A stretch of 56,411 nucleotides of DNA from Methyloversatilis sp. (lineage in GTDB: Bacteria; Pseudomonadota; Gammaproteobacteria; Burkholderiales; Rhodocyclaceae), in contig NZ_JAUYRO010000033.1 in assembly GCF_030696805.1 (NCBI RefSeq), forward strand, positions 1 through 56,411, written 5' to 3'. The stretch's first letter is position 1. Each line of letters starts with the position of its first letter. The position numbers and the translations under genes are program-made. Positions 51,852 through 56,411 of the stretch are shown piece by piece. Under the pieces are notes generated by a model. That model was not told the origin of the DNA, searched no databases, and was given only the letters and a program-made list of their open reading frames with translations.

Positions 51852-54499
51852 AGCTCACGCGCATCCGAATCGAACAGTTTCGGCAGTTCCGCCAGCCGTT
51901 GCAGATCGGCGAACTCAACCCCGGCCTCAACCTGTTCACCGGCCCGAATGAAGCCGGCAAGAGCACGGTGGTCGCAGCCATCCGCGCCGCCTTCTTCGAG
52001 CGTCACCGTTCGGGCAGCGTCGATGACCTGCGTCCGTGGGGCGACGCATCCGCCTCGCCTACGGTCGAACTCGAGTTCGAAACCGGCGGCGTTGTCTACC
52101 GCCTCGGCAAGAGCTTCCTGGTGCGCAAGCGCTGCACGCTGACCAGCGGCACACAGCAGTTCGACGGTGCCGACGCCGAAGACCGGCTGGCCGAACTGCT
52201 CGGTTTCCGCCACGCCGGTCGCGGCGCCAGCGCGGCTGAACACTGGGGCATCCCCGGCCTGTTGTGGATACAGCAGGGCACGGCGCACGACATCCGCGAG
52301 CCGGTTGCGCATGCCACCGATCACCTGCGTACCGCGCTGAACGCCTCACTGGGCGAAGTGGCCAGCAGCGGCGGCGACGCGGTGACCGACCAGGTCGAGG
52401 CGCTGCGCAATGAACTGCTGACGCCAGCCAACGCCACGCCGCGCGGTTCGTACAAGGAGGCGATCGAAACCGAAGCCGACCTTGCCGCAGAGATTGCCGC
52501 GCTGGACGCCGATATCGCCGCCTACCGCAACAAGGTGGACCGGCTCGCCACGCTGCGCCGCGAACACGAGGCCGACGACGCGCAAAAGCCCTGGCTTGCG
52601 CTGCGCGCTCAGGAACAGGCGGCGCGCCGCAAGTTCGACGAGGCACAGGCGCTGGGTGCGCGACTGGGCGAAGCAAAGCAGCGCGCACGTCGCATCGGCG
52701 ATACGCTGGTGCTGCTGCACAGCCAGCTCGAACGCTACGGCTTGGAGCAACGTGAAGTCGAACAGCGCCGTACGGCACTGATTGCCGCAGAAGGCAGGCT
52801 GACCGAGGTACAGGCCACAGTGCAGCCGTGGCAGCGGCGCAGTACCGAGGCGGCGACGCGCCATGACGGCGCCCGACATACGCTCAACCGCGCCCGCCAG
52901 CGCGACACCCGGCTCACGTTGTCACGCCAGCTCGACGAACTGTCGCGCCGGCGCGACGCCGCCCGGACTTCCCTGTTGCAGGCCGAGACCGAAGCCGGCC
53001 GCCTGCGCAGCGCGCGTCAGCAGATGGCGGCCACCGAACTGCGCAGCGCCGACCTGGCCACCCTGCGCGCCCAGCAGCAGGACATCCGCGCGCTGCGCCT
53101 GCGGCAGGAGGCTGCCGCGACCCGCCTGCATTTCACGCTCGACGATGGCCGGGTCATCCGGATCGGTGAAGAAAGCCTGACCGGTGATGGCGAGCGCCTG
53201 CTGACCGACGCGACCGCGGTGACGCTGCCCGGCCTGGGCCGGCTCGACATCACGCCAGGCGGCGCCGATCTGGCCGATCTGGGCCGCCAGGAAGCCGCGT
53301 TGCTCGACCGTCACGCAGCGCTGCTGGCCCGCCTCGGCGTCGAGTCGCTCGATGCGGCCGAAGCACGTCTGCACTTATGTTTTCAACATCAATCGGATGC
53401 ACAGACTGCCGAGGCCGCGCTCAAGGCGCGCGCGCCGCAGGGTGTGGACGCGTTGCGCGGCGAATTGGCAATGCTCGAAGGCCGACTGACCGAAGCTGCG
53501 CAGTCGCTGGCGCGGCTGGCCGGGGAACCCGACGACGATTTGGCCCTGCCGTCGATCAACGAGGCCGAGTCGCAGGAAGAGGCCGCGCGCGCCTCGGCGG
53601 CCGATGCGGCGAAACAGCTGGCGGCCGCCGACATCGCCGCCGCCAACGCGCAGAGCGCGGTCGATGCCGCACGGCGCGAACTGTGCGGTGCGCAGGCCAT
53701 CCTCGACGCGCCCGAGCGCGCCGCACGACTGGCCGCCGCGCAGCGCGCGCTGAACGAAGCGCTTGCCGGGCAGGTGGCCGCCAATGCCGACATCGAAGCG
53801 CTGACCGCCCAGTGCCGTGACGCGCGCCCGGACATCCTTGAGCAGGACATCAGACGGTTCGGCGGCAGCGCCGACCAGCTGGAGCGGGCTTCGAGCCTGC
53901 GCCGCGATGAACTGACCCGGCTGGAGGTGGAACTGCAGACAGCCGGCGCACAGGGGCTGGACGAGCGGCGCGCCGAACGAGCGCGTGACCATGCGCGGGC
54001 AGTGCGTCGCACCACCGAACTGCGCCGCCGCGCCAGCGCGCTCGACCATTTGCTGACATTGCTGAAAAGTCATCGCAGCGCACTGACCCGTCGCCTGCAG
54101 GCGCCGCTGCAGAAGCACCTCGATCGCTATCTGCAGCTGCTGTTTCCATACGCGAACCTCGACATCGACGACCAGCTGGTTCCCGGTGCGATGACGCGCA
54201 CCGGCACCACCGGTGCGGAAAGCGGCCGGTTCGAGGAATTCAGCTTCGGCGCGCGCGAACAGATGGGCGTCATCAGCCGGCTTGCCTACGCGGACCTGCT
54301 GCGCGAAGCCGGTCGTCCGACGCTGATCATTCTCGACGATGCGCTGGTACACAGCGACGATGAACGGCTGGCCCGCATGAAACGCGTGTTGTTCGACGCC
54401 GCCACCCGGCACCAGATCCTGCTGTTCTCCTGCCACCCCGAGAGCTGGCGTGACATGGGCGTGGCTGCCCGGTCGCTCGAAGCACTGAAAGCGGCGTGA
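51848..54499 (+). CDS. SbcC/Rad50-like coiled-coil ATPase, no zinc hook
   Basis: An 883-residue SMC-like ATPase. Walker A is GPNEAGKST (32-40). Two long coiled-coil arms flank a beta-rich hinge (about 424-480: FTLDDGRVIRIGEESLTGD, then LPGLGRLDITPGGADL). The C-terminal end has SFGAREQ as signature and LIILDDALVHSDDERL as Walker B, with Asp-Asp in place of Asp-Glu. No CxxC zinc hook is present, unlike SbcC/Rad50, so it is closer to YhaN. It should act with the SbcD-like nuclease on DNA ends, or in defence; both are open. Confidence 0.87.
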   Translation: MKLTRIRIEQFRQFRQPLQIGELNPGLNLFTGPNEAGKSTVVAAIRAAFFERHRSGSVDDLRPWGDASASPTVELEFETGGVVYRLGKSFLVRKRCTLTSGTQQFDGADAEDRLAELLGFRHAGRGASAAEHWGIPGLLWIQQGTAHDIREPVAHATDHLRTALNASLGEVASSGGDAVTDQVEALRNELLTPANATPRGSYKEAIETEADLAAEIAALDADIAAYRNKVDRLATLRREHEADDAQKPWLALRAQEQAARRKFDEAQALGARLGEAKQRARRIGDTLVLLHSQLERYGLEQREVEQRRTALIAAEGRLTEVQATVQPWQRRSTEAATRHDGARHTLNRARQRDTRLTLSRQLDELSRRRDAARTSLLQAETEAGRLRSARQQMAATELRSADLATLRAQQQDIRALRLRQEAAATRLHFTLDDGRVIRIGEESLTGDGERLLTDATAVTLPGLGRLDITPGGADLADLGRQEAALLDRHAALLARLGVESLDAAEARLHLCFQHQSDAQTAEAALKARAPQGVDALRGELAMLEGRLTEAAQSLARLAGEPDDDLALPSINEAESQEEAARASAADAAKQLAAADIAAANAQSAVDAARRELCGAQAILDAPERAARLAAAQRALNEALAGQVAANADIEALTAQCRDARPDILEQDIRRFGGSADQLERASSLRRDELTRLEVELQTAGAQGLDERRAERARDHARAVRRTTELRRRASALDHLLTLLKSHRSALTRRLQAPLQKHLDRYLQLLFPYANLDIDDQLVPGAMTRTGTTGAESGRFEEFSFGAREQMGVISRLAYADLLREAGRPTLIILDDALVHSDDERLARMKRVLFDAATRHQILLFSCHPESWRDMGVAARSLEALKAA

Positions 54500-54734
54500 C
54501 CGGAGTGGCCTGCGGGCGGCGAGGATGACGCGCTGCAATCGTCGCCGGCTGCACTTGCGGGGATCTGCCGACGGTTCAGGGACGAGCGTCCGAACGTGTT
54601 GTCCGGGCGCCATCTGCCAGTAAATCGGATGATGGACGTTCGCTTTTTTGCATCTGATCCCGGCGGCAGCTTATGCTTCGATTTTGTGCGGTGCGATTTT
54701 CGCCTGCCTGGCCATTACCGGAAAGAACCATCCC

Positions 54735-55202
54735 ATGAGCGCTGTCCACCCCACGCGTGGCGATGAGCCGATGCTGGACCCGCTGCAGCCGCGGCTCTAC
54801 AACGTTGTCTACTGCAGTCGCTCCGCACCCGGCGTCGATGCAGCGGATGTCGAACGCATCATTGCGTCATCGCGGCGGCGCAATCCCGCGGTCGGCATCA
54901 CCGGCCTGCTGGTGTTCGGCAGCGGCGTGTTCTTCCAGTGGCTTGAAGGCCCGCGTGACAGCGTGACCGCGCTGATGGCGACATTGAAGTCCGATCCCCG
55001 GCACGACACCGTGGTCGAGCTGAGCGCGAACGAAGAAGTGCGCGAGCGGCTGTTTCCCGAGTGGGACATGGAATTCGTCGAAAGCACCGATATTCGCGAA
55101 GTACTGCTCGACGCGCTCGAAGACGCCGATGACCCGAAGAACATCGAGGCTCTGGGTATCCTGCTGGAACATATCGATGCCGGTGAGCTGGACGCGCAGT
55201 GA
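54735..55202 (+). CDS. BLUF-domain blue-light sensor
   Basis: A 155-residue FAD-binding photoreceptor. Family landmarks are intact: Tyr26 in LYNVVYCSRSA, Asn50 in RRRNPAVGITGLLVF and Gln68 in FFQWLEGPRDS. The Tyr-Asn and Tyr-Gln spacings (24 and 42) are those of AppA (Y21, N45, Q63). A C-terminal helical extension rich in acidic residues follows. There is no output domain, so it must signal through a partner. The upstream gap 54500-54734 has no gene; a weak promoter may lie near TTTGCA at 54647 and TTATGC at 54671. Confidence 0.9.
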   Translation: MSAVHPTRGDEPMLDPLQPRLYNVVYCSRSAPGVDAADVERIIASSRRRNPAVGITGLLVFGSGVFFQWLEGPRDSVTALMATLKSDPRHDTVVELSANEEVRERLFPEWDMEFVESTDIREVLLDALEDADDPKNIEALGILLEHIDAGELDAQ

Positions 55203-55256
55203 GCAAGCTTCCACGATTCAAGCACCGGTCATCTTTCAGGTAGTCGCCTTGGCGCC

Positions 55257-55976
55257 ATGAATTGCCTGTCGCGCCCCCTTTTCATCGTGGTGTGGTCGGG
55301 CCTGTTGTTCAGCGTGCCAGCGCGGACGCAGGGGCTCGCTCCGGCCGATGTCATGGCCGAGCCGATCCGGTTGCCGGAGATCCGCAGCGTGTTGCGCTAC
55401 GAATCTTCACCCGATTCATTGCCCGAGGTACCGGATACGCTGGATCCGGCAAAGCTGAATCAGTGTGTCGGCTGGCGCCGCATCATCGAAGCCGAGCGCA
55501 AGGTACTTGCCGCCCATGCCGGCGGTCAGACCGAGCAATCCGCCTCTCTCAAACCCGACATCGACGCGCTCGCACGGCAGCGCGAGGCCGTCGACGCCCT
55601 CGAAGCGGTCTCCGTTGGCGAGGCCGGGCGCGTGAGCCGCCATGCCGCACTGATCGACGAGCGCCACGCGGCCCTCAAGGCGGCGTTGACGGCGCCACCC
55701 GCCAATGGAAAGGAGGCCGCTGCGCGCAAGCACTCGGTGGATGCCTTCAATGCCGAGGTGAAACGCCACAACGAATCGATTGCCGCGCATAACCGCGGTC
55801 AGGAGGCGCTCCGGCAGGCGATTTCGCAGTACAACGCGACGGTCGCTGCGCTTCGCGCACGTGTCGATGCGGTCGAAACGCGCCACGTGGAGTACGACCA
55901 GCGCGTCGAAGCGCACAACCGGATGATCGAGGGCTACACCCGGGACTGCGTCGGGCAGCGTCGGCTGCTGCGCTGA
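55257..55976 (+). CDS. Secreted coiled-coil protein of unknown function
   Basis: A 239-residue protein I do not recognise. A signal peptide (PLFIVVWSGLLFSVPART) is followed by a proline-rich section, then a long helical region (about residues 75-235) rich in Ala, Glu, Arg and Asn, with repeats such as VKRHNESIAAHNRGQEALRQ and YDQRVEAHNRMIEGY. Two Cys, near residues 69 and 231, could form a disulfide. A coiled-coil periplasmic spacer is the best guess. Confidence 0.7.
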   Translation: MNCLSRPLFIVVWSGLLFSVPARTQGLAPADVMAEPIRLPEIRSVLRYESSPDSLPEVPDTLDPAKLNQCVGWRRIIEAERKVLAAHAGGQTEQSASLKPDIDALARQREAVDALEAVSVGEAGRVSRHAALIDERHAALKAALTAPPANGKEAAARKHSVDAFNAEVKRHNESIAAHNRGQEALRQAISQYNATVAALRARVDAVETRHVEYDQRVEAHNRMIEGYTRDCVGQRRLLR

Positions 55977-55995
55977 TCCCGCTGCAGACGCGGCC

Positions 55996-56411
55996 TCAGG
56001 GTGCGGCCTCAGGTGCCGCCAGCCCGCTGCCGATCCGTGACATCACATGCAGCGTTGCCTGATCCAGCACGCCGGGCGCGAGGTCGAGCTGGCCGATGCA
56101 ATTGCCGGTCATCACCCCGGCCAGCCCATGCATCGCCGACCAGATGTACAGCGCATCGAGATCGACCAGCGCCTGCTGTTGTGGCGCGTCGCCATGCACG
56201 CGTCGCAGCACCCGGCGCAGGATGTCGAAGGCGTGTGCGGCGTCGCGCACCAGATCGGGGTGTGCGGCAGATGCCGGCCACGGCGTGCTGAACATCAACC
56301 GGTATTCCAGCGGGTGGCGGTGCGCGTAATCGAGGTAGCGCCTGCCGAGCGCGCCGAGGTCGTCCCTGGGATCGTCGAACTGCCCCCGCGCGTCGAGGTG
56401 GGCGGCGAAGC
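55996..56411 (-). CDS. TetR-family regulator, C-terminal part only
   Basis: An incomplete gene: the start lies beyond the right edge of the window. What is seen is the ligand-binding half, with RRYLDYAHRHPLEYRLMFS and ALYIWSAMHGLAGVMTG. These recall the WHG-type C-terminal domain of TetR/AcrR regulators (the pattern W-x-x-x-HG). The DNA-binding helix-turn-helix is not in the window. Target genes may lie further right. Confidence 0.78.
   Translation of the reverse strand, partial: FAAHLDARGQFDDPRDDLGALGRRYLDYAHRHPLEYRLMFSTPWPASAAHPDLVRDAAHAFDILRRVLRRVHGDAPQQQALVDLDALYIWSAMHGLAGVMTGNCIGQLDLAPGVLDQATLHVMSRIGSGLAAPEAAP

Overview
The window is high-GC chromosomal DNA from a Betaproteobacterium. 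I infer a Rhodocyclales-like lineage (the Azoarcus/Thauera/Methyloversatilis type). The signs are the order rpoN-hpf-ptsN-hprK, a DksA that keeps one of the four zinc cysteines, an 87-residue IF-1, an NDUFA9-type protein beside cca, a pteridine reductase beside a MidA-type methyltransferase, and a RibB fused to a dead cyclohydrolase domain. No rRNA, tRNA, insertion sequence, prophage or CRISPR array is visible. Coding density is high, and many genes overlap at ATGA or TGATG junctions.

Layout. 1-290: 119-bp tandem repeats. 329-3780 (minus): thioredoxin-like, Tat-exported transglutaminase and ABC exporter. 3799-7278: glycosyltransferase, PfkB kinase, glycine-zipper lipoprotein, YchJ and a small acidic protein. 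7394-12856: YfcG, a metallo-beta-lactamase-fold hydrolase, RsuA-type pseudouridine synthase, RuvB, Cca and NDUFA9-like. 12962-17184: Slt, 5-formyl-THF cyclo-ligase, SRPBCC protein and YVTN propeller. 17181-21670: IlvA, YqaA, VanZ, 2Fe-2S protein, hydrolase and CutA. 21718-28315: DsbD, then ribE-ribBX-ribH-nusB-thiL-pgpA-pncC. 28372-33931: recA-recX-lptB-rpoN-hpf-ptsN-hprK. 34035-39433: PsiF, two exported proteins, a transmembrane Ser/Thr kinase and an FHA-nucleotidyl cyclase. 39534-44639: pteridine reductase, MidA-like methyltransferase and the minus-strand run queE-queD-pbpC. 44727-50419: SrkA, clan GH-A hydrolase, trypsin-like protease, infA, DksA and a methyltransferase, with REP-like repeats between them. 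50706-56411: an SbcD/SbcC-like pair, a BLUF photosensor, a secreted coiled-coil protein and a truncated TetR regulator.

Most of the window is housekeeping: flavin and thiamine cofactors, DNA repair, sigma-54 and nitrogen PTS, envelope thiol chemistry. The stretch at 34.5-39.4 kb is the best candidate for an undescribed system. It joins an intact Ser/Thr kinase with a large extracytoplasmic region, two secreted proteins of CsgG/LpoB/FlgT-like appearance, and a convergent class III cyclase carrying a phosphopeptide-binding FHA domain. A kinase-to-cyclase envelope signalling path is plausible but is inference only.

Other unusual points are a penicillin-binding protein 1C whose transpeptidase has lost both its SxxK and KTG motifs, an SbcC-like ATPase with a beta-rich hinge in place of a zinc hook, and several families of palindromic intergenic repeats.
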